From assembly GCA_023241745.1 (NCBI GenBank), contig JALQCY010000002.1, forward strand, positions 248,001 to 312,000: DNA of 64,000 nt. Direction: 5' to 3'. A model generated the notes under the pieces. The model did no database searches. It was not told the origin of the DNA and saw only the letters and a list, made by a program, of their open reading frames with translations. This stretch comes from Isoptericola peretonis (lineage in GTDB: Bacteria > Actinomycetota > Actinomycetes > Actinomycetales > Cellulomonadaceae). Each line of letters opens with the position of its first letter. Within the stretch, counting starts at the first letter, position 1. This document shows, one piece after another, positions 53,660 through 63,408 of this stretch. The translations under genes and the position numbers were made by a program.

Positions 53660-56600
53660 CGGCACGGCGCTCCACCCTCACGGGCCGGCTGCTGCACGCC
53701 GGGTTCGCGGATCTCACGCGCTCGGCGTCGCTGTGGTCCGACGCGGGGCTCCAGGCGGTCCTCGAGGGCCCGGGGCGTGAGGACGTGCTGCTTTCCGCGC
53801 TGGGGTCGTGCGCCGACCCGGACCTCGCGCTGCTGCAGCTGGTGCGCCTCGTCGAGGCGCCGGGTGCGGGCGCGCGCCTCGGCGCGCTGCTCGACCCCGA
53901 CGCCCCGGACCGCCCGCGCGCGAGGCTGGTGGCGGTGCTCGGCGCCTCCTCCGCGCTCGGCGACGAGGTGGTGCGCCGACCGGACCTGCTCGACGTGCTC
54001 GCCGTCCCCGACGGCGCGGCCGCGGATGCCCCCGACGCCGGCGAGGTCGCCAGCGGGGCCGGCGCCGCGGCAGAGGGCCAGGACGGCGGGGAGCCGGGCC
54101 CGCGGACCACCTCGGGCACCGACGAGGTGCGCGCCGCGCTGCTGCGCGCCGTCGGTGCGGACCCGGACGCGGAGGTGCCGGTCGCGGCCGCGCCCGGCGC
54201 GACGCCGGGGGAGGGGTGGCCCGACCCCGAGGCCAGGACCGCCACGGACGCGCTGCGGCGCGCCTACCGGGCGCGGCTGCTGGCCATCGCCGCCGACGAC
54301 CTCACCGCGACCGAGCCGCTGACGCGGATGCCCGTCGTCGGTGCCGCGCTGGCGGACCTCGCGTCCGCCGCCCTCGAGGCCGCTCTCGCCGTCGCGCGGG
54401 CCGACCTCGACGACCACGGGGCCGGGGTCCGGCTCGCCGTGATGGGCATGGGCAAGACCGGCGGTCGCGAGCTGAACTACGTCTCCGACGTCGACGTCGT
54501 GTACGTGTGCGAGCCGGGGGAGCTCCCCGGGGGCGGCGAGCTCGACGAGAGGACCGCGCTGGACGTCGGGGCCCGCCTCGCCACCGGGCTGCAGCGGGTG
54601 TGCTCGGGCGCCTCCGCCGAGCCCGCGCTCTGGCCCGTCGACGCGGCGCTGCGGCCGGAGGGCGCGCAGGGCCCCCTGGTGCGGACGCTCGCCAGCCACC
54701 TCGCGTACTACGAGCGGTGGGCCGAGACCTGGGAGTTCCAGGCCCTGCTCAAGGCCCGCCCCGTCGCCGGCGACGCGGCGCTGGGGCGCGAGTACCGTGC
54801 CGCCGTCGACCCGTTCGTCTGGTCGGCCGTGCACCGCGAACGCTTCGTGGAGGACGCCCGGGCGATGCGCCGCCGCGTGGAGGACCACGTGCCCGCGGCC
54901 GAGGCGGACCGGCAGATCAAGCTCGGCAAGGGCGGCCTGCGGGACGTGGAGTTCACCGTGCAGCTGCTGCAGCTCGTGCACGGCCGCGCCGACCCGCAGA
55001 TCCGCTCCCCCCACACCCTCGCGGCGCTGGCGATGCTGGCGGCCGGGGGCTACGTGGGGCGCGAGCACGCGGCCCGGATGGCGGTCTGCTACCGGTTCCT
55101 GCGGGCGCTGGAGCACCGCGTCCAGCTGTTCCGGCTGCGTCGCACCCACCTGCTGCCGACGGCCGAGGAGGACCTGCGCCGCCTGGCACGGTCGCTCGGC
55201 ATGCGCGCGGAGGGGGCGGAGGGCCTGCTGGAACGGTGGCGCGCCACGCGCCGAGAGGTGCGGGCGCTGCACGAGGAGGTCTTCTACCGGCCGCTGCTGC
55301 CCGCGTCGGCGCAGCTCTCGGACGCCGAGCTCTCGCTGTCGCCGGACGTGGCGCGCGAGCGCTTCGCCGCCGTCGGGTACCGCGACCCGGACGGCGCCCT
55401 GCGGCACGTCAGCGCGCTCACCTCGGGCACGTCGCGTCGCGCGGCGCTGCAGCGTCAGCTGCTGCCGGTGCTGCTCGGCTGGTTTGCCGAGGGCGCCGAC
55501 CCGGACGCCGGGCTGCTGGCCTTCCGCAAGCTGTCCGACGCGCTCGGCACCACCCCCTGGTACCTGCGCCTGCTGCGCGACTCCGAGAACGCCGCCTACC
55601 ACCTGACCCAGCTGCTGTCGTCGTCCACCTACCTGGCGGACGCGCTGGCGCGGTCGCCGGAGTCGGTCCGGTGGCTGGCGGACACCTCGGGCCTCGAGCC
55701 GCGCGGCGCCGAGCGGCTGACCGCCGAGGCGGACGCCCTCCTCACGCGGGCGGACGAGCCGCAGCCGGCGGCGCAGCGGCTGCGCGCGCTGCGCCGCCGC
55801 GAGCTGGCCCGCACCGGCGCGGCCGAGGTGCTCGGGCTGCTGCAGCCGGTCGCGGCCGCCGCCGCGATCTCGGATGCGGCCGACGTCGTCCTCGCCGGTG
55901 GGCTGCGGGTGGCCGAGCACGCGGCCCGTACGGAGTTGGGGCTGGGACCGGGCCGGGACGCGAACCCGACCCGGCTGCTCGTCGTGGCGATGGGGCGCCT
56001 CGGCGGCCGCGAGATGGGCTACGGCTCCGACGCGGACGTCATGTTCGTGCACGAGCCGCTGCCCGGCGCGGAGCCGAAGCTCGCCCAGGACTTCGCGTCC
56101 CGGGTCGCGACCCGGCTGCGGGGCCTGCTGTCGGAGGTGGGTCCGGAGCCCGCGCTGCCGGTCGACGCGGACCTGCGCCCGGAGGGCCGGCAGGGCCCCC
56201 TGGTGCGGTCCTTCGACTCCTACGCGGAGTACTACGGCCGCTGGTCGAGCGTCTGGGAGTCGCAGGCGCTGCTGCGCGCTCGTCCGGTGGCGGGTGACGT
56301 CGCCGGCGACGACTCCCTCGGGGCCCGGTTCGAGGCGCTCGTGGCCCCGCTCCGCTACCCGGACGGCGGTCTCGACGACGCGCGGCTGCGCGAGGTGCGG
56401 CACATCAAGGCGAGGGTCGAGGCGGAGCGGCTGCCACGCGGCGCCGACCCCGCGCGGCACCTCAAGCTCGGCCGTGGCGGTGTCTCGGACGTCGAGTGGA
56501 CGGCGCAGCTGCTGCAGCTGCAGCACGCGGCCGAGGTGCCCGCCCTCCGGACGACCGGCACCGTGGCGGCGCTCGACGGCGCGAGCGCGGCCGGCCTGCT

Positions 56601-56853
56601 CGACCCCGACGACGCCGCCCAGCTGCGCGACGCGTGGGTGCTTGCGTCCCGGCTGCGGTCCGCGGTCGTGCTCTGGTCGGGGCGCACGACGGGCGCCCAG
56701 ACGGACCAGCTGCCGCACGACTCGCGGGACCTGTCCGGCGTGGCGGCCCTGCTCGGCGACGTCGGCACCGGGGGGGAGCTCGAGGAGCTGTACCTGCGCA
56801 CCGCACGCCGCGCCCGCGCCGTCGTGGAGCGGGTCTTCTACGGCGAGGACTGA
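53656..56853 (+). CDS. glnE: Glutamine synthetase adenylyltransferase/adenylyl-removing enzyme
   Basis: A 1065-aa bifunctional enzyme that adds AMP to glutamine synthetase when nitrogen is plentiful and removes it when scarce. Two nucleotidyltransferase domains are seen, each with a GG-RE-SDxD motif: GMGKTGGRELNYVSDVDVVY near residue 262 (N-terminal, deadenylylating) and AMGRLGGREMGYGSDADVMF near 777 (C-terminal, adenylylating). It starts at a GTG at 53656 within the glnA2 stop. Its substrate is expected to be GlnA1 at 58621, which keeps the Tyr site. Confidence 0.96.
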   Translation: MTARRSTLTGRLLHAGFADLTRSASLWSDAGLQAVLEGPGREDVLLSALGSCADPDLALLQLVRLVEAPGAGARLGALLDPDAPDRPRARLVAVLGASSALGDEVVRRPDLLDVLAVPDGAAADAPDAGEVASGAGAAAEGQDGGEPGPRTTSGTDEVRAALLRAVGADPDAEVPVAAAPGATPGEGWPDPEARTATDALRRAYRARLLAIAADDLTATEPLTRMPVVGAALADLASAALEAALAVARADLDDHGAGVRLAVMGMGKTGGRELNYVSDVDVVYVCEPGELPGGGELDERTALDVGARLATGLQRVCSGASAEPALWPVDAALRPEGAQGPLVRTLASHLAYYERWAETWEFQALLKARPVAGDAALGREYRAAVDPFVWSAVHRERFVEDARAMRRRVEDHVPAAEADRQIKLGKGGLRDVEFTVQLLQLVHGRADPQIRSPHTLAALAMLAAGGYVGREHAARMAVCYRFLRALEHRVQLFRLRRTHLLPTAEEDLRRLARSLGMRAEGAEGLLERWRATRREVRALHEEVFYRPLLPASAQLSDAELSLSPDVARERFAAVGYRDPDGALRHVSALTSGTSRRAALQRQLLPVLLGWFAEGADPDAGLLAFRKLSDALGTTPWYLRLLRDSENAAYHLTQLLSSSTYLADALARSPESVRWLADTSGLEPRGAERLTAEADALLTRADEPQPAAQRLRALRRRELARTGAAEVLGLLQPVAAAAAISDAADVVLAGGLRVAEHAARTELGLGPGRDANPTRLLVVAMGRLGGREMGYGSDADVMFVHEPLPGAEPKLAQDFASRVATRLRGLLSEVGPEPALPVDADLRPEGRQGPLVRSFDSYAEYYGRWSSVWESQALLRARPVAGDVAGDDSLGARFEALVAPLRYPDGGLDDARLREVRHIKARVEAERLPRGADPARHLKLGRGGVSDVEWTAQLLQLQHAAEVPALRTTGTVAALDGASAAGLLDPDDAAQLRDAWVLASRLRSAVVLWSGRTTGAQTDQLPHDSRDLSGVAALLGDVGTGGELEELYLRTARRARAVVERVFYGED

Positions 56854-56974
56854 TGTCCCGCCGAGACGAGGCCCGCGCACGCACGAGCGTGCGGCACGAT
56901 ATGTCCATGAGCATGTCACCGCCGTCGCCCGCCGGCGCCCCGCCCGTCCGTCCTCGTCCCGAGGGAGCGGGGGC

Positions 56975-58003
56975 ATGAGCGCCGGTCTGCTCGGGCTGCT
57001 CGACGACGTCGCCGCCATCGCCAAGCTGGCCGCCGCGTCGCTCGACGACGTGGGGGCGGCCGCCGCGAAGGCGACGGCGAAGGCGGCGGGCGTCGTCGTC
57101 GACGACACCGCCGTGACCCCGCAGTACGTGCACGGCGTGGCTGCGAACCGCGAGATCCCGATCGTCAAGAAGATCGCCCGGGGCTCGATCCGCAACAAGG
57201 TCCTGATCATCCTGCCGGCGGCCCTGATCCTCAGCCAGTGGGCGCCGTGGCTGCTGACGCCGATCCTCATGCTCGGCGGCACCTACCTCGCGTTCGAGGG
57301 CGCGGAGAAGATCTGGGGCCGGCTTCGCGGTCATACGGACCACGACGCCCCGGCCGCGACGGTCGGACCGGAGGCGGAGAAGAGCCTCGTCGCGGGCGCC
57401 GTGCGCACCGACCTCATCCTCTCGGCCGAGATCATGGTCATCGCGCTCAACGAGGTCGCGCACGAACCGTTCTTCTCGCGGCTGGTGATCCTCCTCGTCG
57501 TGGCCCTGGCGATCACCGTGATCGTCTACGGCGTGGTGGGTCTCATCGTGCGGATGGACGACATGGGCCTGGCCCTCGCAGGCAGGGAGTCACGCGTGAG
57601 CCAGCGCGTGGGCCGCGGGCTCGTGAGCGGCATGCCCAAGGTGCTCGCCGTGATCTCGGTCGTGGGCACCGTCGCGATGCTGTGGGTGGGTGGTCACATC
57701 CTGCTGACCGGCACCGACGAGCTCGGCTGGCACGCCCCGTACGCGTTCGTGCACCACCTCGAGGAAGCCGTCGCCCACGCCGTGCCCGCCATCGGCGGGT
57801 TCCTCGCCTGGTTGGTGAACACGCTGTGCTCCGCCGTCGTCGGCGTGATCGTCGGCGCCGTCGTCGTTGCGGTGATGCACGTGCTGCCGTTCGGGAAGAA
57901 GCACGCCAAGCACGAGGAGCACGAGGAGCACGAGGAGCACGAGGAGCACGGTGGCGACGCCGCCACGCCGGCCGACGACGGCGGGCCGCACGGCGACCGG
58001 TGA
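56975..58003 (+). CDS. DUF808 family membrane protein
   Basis: A 342-aa inner-membrane protein of the DUF808/YedI family, with about six hydrophobic segments (VLIILPAALILSQWAPWLLT, LVILLVVALAITVIVYGVVG and others). The N-terminus MSAGLLGLLDDVAAIAKLAA is the family hallmark. The function is unknown. The cytoplasmic tail has HEEHEEHEEHEEH, a His/Glu repeat encoded by a 9-bp repeat at about 57911-57950. The ATG at 56975 follows GAGGGAG. Confidence 0.88.
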   Translation: MSAGLLGLLDDVAAIAKLAAASLDDVGAAAAKATAKAAGVVVDDTAVTPQYVHGVAANREIPIVKKIARGSIRNKVLIILPAALILSQWAPWLLTPILMLGGTYLAFEGAEKIWGRLRGHTDHDAPAATVGPEAEKSLVAGAVRTDLILSAEIMVIALNEVAHEPFFSRLVILLVVALAITVIVYGVVGLIVRMDDMGLALAGRESRVSQRVGRGLVSGMPKVLAVISVVGTVAMLWVGGHILLTGTDELGWHAPYAFVHHLEEAVAHAVPAIGGFLAWLVNTLCSAVVGVIVGAVVVAVMHVLPFGKKHAKHEEHEEHEEHEEHGGDAATPADDGGPHGDR

Positions 58004-58047
58004 CGGTCCGCGTACCGGCGCGCTGCGCCGCGCTGGCGCTCCCGTCC

Positions 58048-58449
58048 TCAGTCGACGGGGCAGATGATCTGCCACAGGTGGCCGTCAGGGTCGGCGAAGG
58101 TGCCGATGTAGCCCCATGGGCGCTGCTCGGGCCCGGACGCGACCTGGGCGCCCGCTCCTTCCGCGGTGCGCACCAGGTCGTCCACCTCCTCGCTCGAGTC
58201 GACGGCGATGCTCAGGAGGCACTCGACGGTGCCCGGCTCCGCGGTCGCGCGCCCGGCCGTGACCCAGCCGAAGCCGCCGGTCGGGATGTACATGACGCGT
58301 GCGTGGTCGTTGACGACCACCTGGAGCGGCTCGGGGACGCCGTCCTCGGCACGCTCTCCCGGCGTCTCGAACCCCATCCCTCGCGCGAACGCGTACGCGC
58401 GCCGACGGTCCGTGGTGGGCAGGGCGACGGTGAAGACGAAGGTGCTCAT
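58048..58449 (-). CDS. VOC family protein (glyoxalase/bleomycin-resistance fold)
   Basis: A 133-aa protein of the vicinal oxygen chelate fold. Segments are FVFTVALPTTDRRRAYAFA, VLLSIAVDS-like ECLLSIAVDSSEEVDDLV and the C-terminal YIGTFADPDGHLWQI, where the final Glu of metal-binding VOC enzymes is replaced (LWQI for LWEI). The substrate is unknown. The ATG at 58449 is chosen; ATG-like starts upstream add only three residues. It converges with the DUF808 gene. Confidence 0.83.
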   Translation of the reverse strand: MSTFVFTVALPTTDRRRAYAFARGMGFETPGERAEDGVPEPLQVVVNDHARVMYIPTGGFGWVTAGRATAEPGTVECLLSIAVDSSEEVDDLVRTAEGAGAQVASGPEQRPWGYIGTFADPDGHLWQIICPVD

Positions 58450-58530
58450 GCCACCCACGACGGCGCTCGCACGCAGGACTCATCGGCCTTCCGTAGCCGG
58501 CGCGGGGCGGACTCCCGCCGGAGCACGCGA

Positions 58531-58586
58531 AACGGCGGCTGACGCTGCGCGACGTCGGAGGACGTTCGTGCAGGTCAGCCGCCGTT
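58531..58586 (-). terminator. Hairpin downstream of glnA1
   Basis: AACGGCGGCTGAC (58531-58543) pairs exactly with GTCAGCCGCCGTT (58574-58586). The 30-nt loop can fold further (CTGC...GCAG around GACGTC/GACGT). It lies 35 bp after the glnA1 stop. Confidence 0.75.
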
Positions 58587-58620
58587 CCGGCGACTCCGGG
58601 AGGCCTATCCGGGCCGCCGG

Positions 58621-60045
58621 TCAGATGTCGTAGTAGAGCTCGAACTCGTGCGGGTGCGGGCGCAGGCGGATCGGGTCGATCTCGTGGTTGCGCTTGTAGT
58701 CGATCCAGGTGGCGATGAGGTCCTCGGAGAAGACGTCGCCCTGGGTGAGGAACTCGTGGTCGCGCTCGAGGTTGTCGAGGGCCTCGCCGAGGGACGCGGG
58801 CACCTGGGCGATCTGCGCGTGCTCCTCGGGGGGCAGCTCGTACAGGTCCTTGTCGATCGGCGCCGGCGGCTCGATGCGGTTCTTGATGCCGTCGATGCCC
58901 GCGAGGAGCTGGGCGGCGAACGCGAGGTACGGGTTGGCCGACGGGTCCGGCACGCGGAACTCGACGCGCTTGGCCTTGGGCGAGGAACCGGTGACCGGGA
59001 TGCGGATGCACGCGGACCGGTTGCGGGCCGAGTAGACCAGGTTGACGGGGGCCTCGTAGCCGGGCACCAGGCGGTGGTAGGAGTTCACCGACGGGTTGGT
59101 GAAGGCCAGCAGGGACGGCGCGTGCTTGAGCAGGCCGCCGATGTACCAGCGGGCCATGTCGGACAGGCCGCCGTAGCCCTTCTCGTCGTAGAACAGCGGC
59201 TCGCCGTTCAGCCACAGGGACTGGTGCGAGTGCATGCCCGAGCCGTTGTCGCCGAAGATCGGCTTCGGCATGAAGGTCACGGACTTGCCGGCCTGCCAGG
59301 CGACGTTCTTGATGACGTACTTGAACTTCATCAGGTCGTCGGCCGAGTGCAGCAGCGTGTTGAACCGGTAGTTGATCTCCTGCTGACCGGCGGTGCCCAC
59401 CTCGTGGTGCGCGCGCTCGACGTCGAGGCCGACCTCCGCGAGGGCCGCGCACATCTCGTCGCGCAGGTCCGCGAACTGGTCGTTGGGGGAGACGGGGAAG
59501 TAGCCGCCCTTGTAGCGGGTCTTGTACCCGAGGTTGCCACCCTCCTCCTCGCGGCCGGTGTTCCACGCGGCCTCGACGGAGTCGATGTGGTAGTAGCCCT
59601 CGTTGGACGACGTCTTGAAGCGGACGTCGTCGAAGATGTAGAACTCGGCCTCGGGCGCGAAGAACGCGGTGTCCGCGATGCCGGTCGACCTGAGGTACGC
59701 CTCCGCCTTGGCGGCGATGGTGCGCGGGTCACGCGAGTACGGCTCGTCCGTGAACGGGTCCACGATCGAGAAGTTCATGATGAGCGTCTTGCGCTTCCGG
59801 AACGGGTCCAGGTACGCCGTCGTGACGTCGGGCACGAGCTTCATGTCCGACTCGTGGATCGCCTGGAAGCCGCGGATCGACGACCCGTCGAACATGAGGC
59901 CCTCGGTGAACGAGTCCTCCGAGAACTGCTCGGTGGGGATGTTGAAGTGCTGCATCACACCCGGCAGGTCGATGAACCGGACGTCGATGAACTCCACCCC
60001 CTCGCGACGGGTGAAGGCGATGGCCTCCTCGGCGTTCGTGAACAT
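58621..60045 (-). CDS. glnA1: Glutamine synthetase type I, GlnA1
   Basis: The main glutamine synthetase (474 aa), making glutamine from glutamate, ammonia and ATP as a dodecamer. Active-site segments are [72 protein letters not shown] and [16 protein letters not shown]. The adenylylation Tyr is in [10 protein letters not shown] near residue 398, so GlnE can regulate it. The ATG at 60045 has AAGGAG 7 nt upstream. A full GlnR-type box lies at 60162-60199. Confidence 0.97.
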   Translation of the reverse strand: MFTNAEEAIAFTRREGVEFIDVRFIDLPGVMQHFNIPTEQFSEDSFTEGLMFDGSSIRGFQAIHESDMKLVPDVTTAYLDPFRKRKTLIMNFSIVDPFTDEPYSRDPRTIAAKAEAYLRSTGIADTAFFAPEAEFYIFDDVRFKTSSNEGYYHIDSVEAAWNTGREEEGGNLGYKTRYKGGYFPVSPNDQFADLRDEMCAALAEVGLDVERAHHEVGTAGQQEINYRFNTLLHSADDLMKFKYVIKNVAWQAGKSVTFMPKPIFGDNGSGMHSHQSLWLNGEPLFYDEKGYGGLSDMARWYIGGLLKHAPSLLAFTNPSVNSYHRLVPGYEAPVNLVYSARNRSACIRIPVTGSSPKAKRVEFRVPDPSANPYLAFAAQLLAGIDGIKNRIEPPAPIDKDLYELPPEEHAQIAQVPASLGEALDNLERDHEFLTQGDVFSEDLIATWIDYKRNHEIDPIRLRPHPHEFELYYDI

Positions 60046-60145
60046 GCATGCGCTCCTTGCGTGGATGGTGCCGCTCGGTCGTGCCGCCGGACGGTGGGCG
60101 AAGGATGGAGGGCGGCGGGCTCGCGCTCGCCGCTCAGCGTCCACG

Positions 60146-60151
60146 ACGGTA
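60146..60151 (-). promoter_or_regulatory. Candidate -10 of glnA1
   Basis: Read on the minus strand, TACCGT fits the relaxed actinobacterial -10 (TAnnnT), about 100 bp before the glnA1 start. It lies just downstream of the GlnR-type box. Confidence 0.4.
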
Positions 60152-60161
60152 TGGCGGCGGC

Positions 60162-60199
60162 GTTTCTCCGGCGTGGCGCATATGTTTCCGACAGGTTAC
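60162..60199 (-). promoter_or_regulatory. GlnR-type box upstream of glnA1
   Basis: On the minus strand the elements run GTAAC-n6-GAAAC-n6-GCCAC-n6-GAAAC. The actinobacterial GlnR consensus is gTnAc-n6-GaAAc-n6-gTnAc-n6-GaAAc. All four 5-bp elements are in register with exact 6-bp spacers and only one base differs (GCCAC). It lies upstream of a candidate -10, where an activator would bind. It also argues against starting the RDD gene at the ATG at 60182, which lies inside it. Confidence 0.8.
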
Positions 60200-60232
60200 G
60201 GGCGAGGCGATCCGGATGCGTACCCTGAGGGC

Positions 60233-60706
60233 ATGGCGCCGCGGGATGACATGTCGAGGGAAGACGTCGGGTCGTGGCTCGAGGGCGGACGGCGGGAGGA
60301 CGCCGCCGGGGGCGGGCGCCTGGGGCTCCCGGAGACCGGTCCGGGCTCGCTGGGCCGGCTCGGACGGCGGGTCGTGGCCCTCCTCGTCGACTGGGCCGTC
60401 GCGACCCTGATCGCTTATCTGCTGACGAGCCCGGCGTCGTTCGCCGCGCTCGACTCGTGGGTCACCCTGCTCGTCTTCGCGCTCGAGAACCTGCTGCTGG
60501 TCAGCACCGTCGGCTTCACCATCGGTCACCGGCTGCTGGGTCTGCAGGTGCGCACGCTCGGGGCGCCCGACGGCGTCGCGCCCGGGTTCGCGCGCGGCGC
60601 GGTCCGCACCGTGCTGCTGTGCCTCGTCATCCCCGCCGTCGTGTGGGACGCCGACGGCCGCGGCCTGCACGACCGCGCCGCCGGCACGGTCCTCGTCCGG
60701 CGCTGA
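60233..60706 (+). CDS. RDD family membrane protein
   Basis: A 157-aa membrane protein with the RDD domain. It has a charged N-terminus, then GRRVVALLVDWAVATLIAYLL (the Arg and first Asp of RDD), a second helix LVFALENLLLVSTVGFTIG, HRLLGLQVRTLG and the final Asp in GLHDRAAGTVLVRR. RDD proteins are poorly characterised; some affect ion transport. The start is the ATG at 60233; one at 60182 would overlap the GlnR-type box. It is divergent from glnA1 and conserved beside it in related genomes. Confidence 0.82.
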   Translation: MAPRDDMSREDVGSWLEGGRREDAAGGGRLGLPETGPGSLGRLGRRVVALLVDWAVATLIAYLLTSPASFAALDSWVTLLVFALENLLLVSTVGFTIGHRLLGLQVRTLGAPDGVAPGFARGAVRTVLLCLVIPAVVWDADGRGLHDRAAGTVLVRR

Positions 60707-60762
60707 CGCCCGCACCCTCGACGGTCCCGGACGCACGACGCCGCACGACGCGCGGACACAGG

Positions 60763-60795
60763 TCGGGCCGGGTCGCGCGCGGCGACCCGGCCCGA
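60763..60795. terminator. Bidirectional hairpin between RDD and DUF4191 genes
   Basis: Arms 60763-60776 and 60782-60795 are a perfect 14-bp inverted repeat with a 5-nt loop, between convergent genes. There is no T-tract. Confidence 0.75.
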
Positions 60796-60820
60796 TGCCG
60801 GACGTGCTGGGGTGACCCGC

Positions 60821-61570
60821 TCAGCGGCCCCGCAGACCCTTGCGGTCGGGGCGGGCGCGCATCGGGTCGACACCCTTGGGGATCGGCAGGCGGGCGCCGC
60901 CGAGCGCGCGGAGACGCTTCTTGACCTGGTCCGCCTCGGGCTTGGTGAGGCTCCGCTTGAGCTTCTGCACCTTCTTCGCGACCTTGGGCAGCGGGACCTG
61001 CCCCTCCTCGTTGCCGACCTGGATGAGGGTGATCGGCACGTTCGGCAGGACGCGGGCGGTCTTCCGGCGCTCGTCCTCCAGCAGCCGCTGCACGCGGTGC
61101 GCCGGACCCTCGCTGACCAGCACCACGCCGGGTCGCCCGACGCCGCGGAACACGAAGTCCTGGGTGCGCGGGTTGATCGCGACGGGCTCGTCCGCGAACT
61201 CCCAGCCGCCGCGGACGGTGCCGAGGGCCGCGCGTGCGGCACCGGGCTGGCCCTCGATCTGGGTGTACGCGGCCTTCTCGGCCTTGCGCGTGAGGGTGAA
61301 CATCGCGCCGAGCGCGGCGAACGGGACGCCGAGCACGACGATGTACAGGATCTGGAAGCCGGTCGGCAGGTCGAGCAGCAGCACGACCGCCGCGACGACG
61401 GCGAGGACCCCGACGAACACGCCGAGGATCAGCCACGTGACCGTGGGATCCTGCTTGCGCGTCATCTGGTACGCGGCCCACACCTGGTGGTACCAGCGCT
61501 GCTTCTTGGGCTTCTTCTGCTTACCGGTGGCGTCGGCGGGCACGCCGGCGTCGGACTTGGTGCGGGCCAT
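60821..61570 (-). CDS. DUF4191 membrane protein
   Basis: A 249-aa actinobacterial DUF4191 protein of unknown function. It has a basic N-terminus, two adjacent membrane helices (WLILGVFVGVLAVVAAVVLL and FQILYIVVLGVPFAALGAMF) and a cytoplasmic domain rich in Lys/Arg (KKVQKLKRSLTKPEADQVKK). It starts at the ATG at 61570, 11 bp after the lipA stop, so it is cotranscribed with lipA. The lipA-DUF4191 pair is conserved in actinobacteria. Confidence 0.88.
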   Translation of the reverse strand: MARTKSDAGVPADATGKQKKPKKQRWYHQVWAAYQMTRKQDPTVTWLILGVFVGVLAVVAAVVLLLDLPTGFQILYIVVLGVPFAALGAMFTLTRKAEKAAYTQIEGQPGAARAALGTVRGGWEFADEPVAINPRTQDFVFRGVGRPGVVLVSEGPAHRVQRLLEDERRKTARVLPNVPITLIQVGNEEGQVPLPKVAKKVQKLKRSLTKPEADQVKKRLRALGGARLPIPKGVDPMRARPDRKGLRGR

Positions 61571-61581
61571 GGTCGTCCAGT

Positions 61582-62592
61582 CTAGTGCGCGGGACGGGTG
61601 AGGAGGCTCGCGGCCTCCTGACGGGCCGTCGTCGGCTCGGCCAGGTGGGCCAGCGACTCCGGGATGGGCAGGCCGCGGCGCGTCATCGCCTGGCCCCACA
61701 GGCGCCCGGCGCGGTACGAGGAGCGCACCAGCGGGCCGGCCATGACGCCCAGGAAGCCGATCTCCTCGGCGGCCTCGGACAGCTCGACGAACTCTTCGGG
61801 GCGCACCCAGCGGTCCACCGGGTGGTGGCGCAGGGACGGGCGCAGGTACTGCGTGATCGTCACGAGGTCGCAGCCGGCGTCGTGCAGGTCCTGCAGCGCG
61901 TCGCGCGCCTCGTCGATCGTCTCGCCCATGCCGAGGATGAGGTTCGACTTGGTGACGAGCCCGGCCTCGCGGGCGCGGGTGAGCACCGACAGCGAACGGT
62001 CGTAGCGGAACCCGGGCCGGATCTGCTTGAAGATGCGCGGCACGGTCTCGACGTTGTGCGCCATGACCTCCGGCCGGGACTCGTTCACCTGGTCCAGCAG
62101 CTCGGGGATGGCGTTGAAGTCGGGGATGAGCAGCTCGACGCCGGTGCCCGGGTTGAGCGCGTGGATCTGGCGCACGGTCTCGGCGTACAGCCAGGCGCCG
62201 CCGTCGGCCAGGTCGTCGCGGGCGACCCCGGTGATCGTCGAGTACTTCAGGCCCATCGTGCGCACGGACTCCGCGACGCGGCGCGGCTCGTCGGCGTCGA
62301 AGTCGGCCGGCTTGCCGGTGTCGATCTGGCAGAAGTCGCAGCGGCGGGTGCACTGGTCACCGCCGATGAGGAACGTGGCCTCCCGGTCCTCCCAGCACTC
62401 GAAGATGTTGGGACAGCCCGCCTCCTCGCACACCGTGTGCAGGCCCTCGCCCTTCACCAGGCTCTTGAGCTCCCGGTACTCGGGACCCATCGTGGCCTTC
62501 GTCTTGATCCACTCGGGCTTCTTCTCGATGGGGGTGGCGGCGTTGCGGGCCTCGACGCGCAGCATGCGGCGGCCCTCGGGTGCGATCGTCAC
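61582..62592 (-). CDS. lipA: Lipoyl synthase
   Basis: A radical SAM enzyme that inserts two sulfurs into protein-bound octanoyl chains (336 aa). Both iron-sulfur clusters are visible: the auxiliary cluster [12 protein letters not shown] and the radical [11 protein letters not shown]. The C-terminal RSSYRA Ser ligand motif is present. Start GTG at 62592 has GGGAG 6 nt upstream. It acts after LipB, encoded 119 bp upstream. Products are lipoylated E2 and GcvH proteins, including the partner of AceE. Confidence 0.97.
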   Translation of the reverse strand: MTIAPEGRRMLRVEARNAATPIEKKPEWIKTKATMGPEYRELKSLVKGEGLHTVCEEAGCPNIFECWEDREATFLIGGDQCTRRCDFCQIDTGKPADFDADEPRRVAESVRTMGLKYSTITGVARDDLADGGAWLYAETVRQIHALNPGTGVELLIPDFNAIPELLDQVNESRPEVMAHNVETVPRIFKQIRPGFRYDRSLSVLTRAREAGLVTKSNLILGMGETIDEARDALQDLHDAGCDLVTITQYLRPSLRHHPVDRWVRPEEFVELSEAAEEIGFLGVMAGPLVRSSYRAGRLWGQAMTRRGLPIPESLAHLAEPTTARQEAASLLTRPAH

Positions 62593-62711
62593 GGGTGTCT
62601 CCCGGTCGTCGTCGAGCAGGTGGACGCCGGGCGGACCTGGCCTGTGGGGCCTGGCACCGCGCCGGACCTCGTCAGACTACGGGAGGAGCGGTCCGCCCGG
62701 CCGGGACGTGC

Positions 62712-63389
62712 TCACCGTGTGGACGTGACCTCCGCAACACCCGTCAGGACGCCGGACGGGGACGCCGCGGCCCGCAGCGGGTCCAGGTGCCGGGCGAGGG
62801 CGTCCACGAGCGGTGCCCGCACGTCGTCGAGCGTGACGACGGCCCCGGTCTCGATCGTCAGCGACGTCACGTCGGCGTCGGTGATGCCGCACGGCACGAT
62901 GCGCTCGAAGCGGCTCAGGTCGGGGCAGCAGTTGAGCGCGATGCCGTGCATCGTGACGCCCTTCGCGGTGCGGACCCCGATCGCGCAGACCTTGCGCTCC
63001 CGGCGCTCGGGCTCGGCCGCGAGCCAGACGCCGGTGCGCCCCTCGACGCGGATCGTCGCGACGCCGAGGCCGGCGCACACCTCCATGACGGCCTCCTCGA
63101 GCGCCCGCACGTAGGCGACGACGTCGATCGGTGCGGCGAGCCGCAGGATCGGGTACACCACCTGCTGGCCGGGGCCGTGCCAGGTCACCTTGCCGCCGCG
63201 GTCCACGTCGACCACGGGGGTGCCGTCGGTGGGGCGCTCGTCGCGGTGCGTGCGCCGCCCGGCGGTGTAGACGTCGGGGTGCTCGACGACGATCAGGGTG
63301 TCGGGCCGGTCGCCGGCGACGACGTCGGCGTGCACGCGGCGCTGGAGCTCCCACGCGTCGTGGTAGTCGGTCAGTCCGGGCAGCGTCAT
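62712..63389 (-). CDS. lipB: Octanoyl-(acyl-carrier-protein) transferase
   Basis: Moves octanoate from ACP to lipoyl domains (225 aa). Motifs are [33 protein letters not shown] with the Lys of the Lys/Cys dyad, [19 protein letters not shown] with the catalytic Cys. The start is the ATG at 63389 with GGTGG upstream; the GTG at 63398 is three codons earlier. It lies only 19 bp after a MarR-type regulator and 119 bp before lipA. Confidence 0.95.
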   Translation of the reverse strand: MTLPGLTDYHDAWELQRRVHADVVAGDRPDTLIVVEHPDVYTAGRRTHRDERPTDGTPVVDVDRGGKVTWHGPGQQVVYPILRLAAPIDVVAYVRALEEAVMEVCAGLGVATIRVEGRTGVWLAAEPERRERKVCAIGVRTAKGVTMHGIALNCCPDLSRFERIVPCGITDADVTSLTIETGAVVTLDDVRAPLVDALARHLDPLRAAASPSGVLTGVAEVTSTR

Positions 63390-63408
63390 CACGTCCACCC
63401 GGCCGAGG

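Noticed and set aside
53626..57282. 1218-codon open frame on the minus strand across glnE
   Set aside because: It is antisense to glnE, which has clear catalytic motifs. The translation is Arg/Gly/His-rich low-complexity, a by-product of GC-biased third positions.
58648..60228. 526-codon open frame on the plus strand across glnA1
   Set aside because: It mirrors glnA1 and has no family-like sequence. glnA1 has a good start, ribosome binding site and all active-site motifs.
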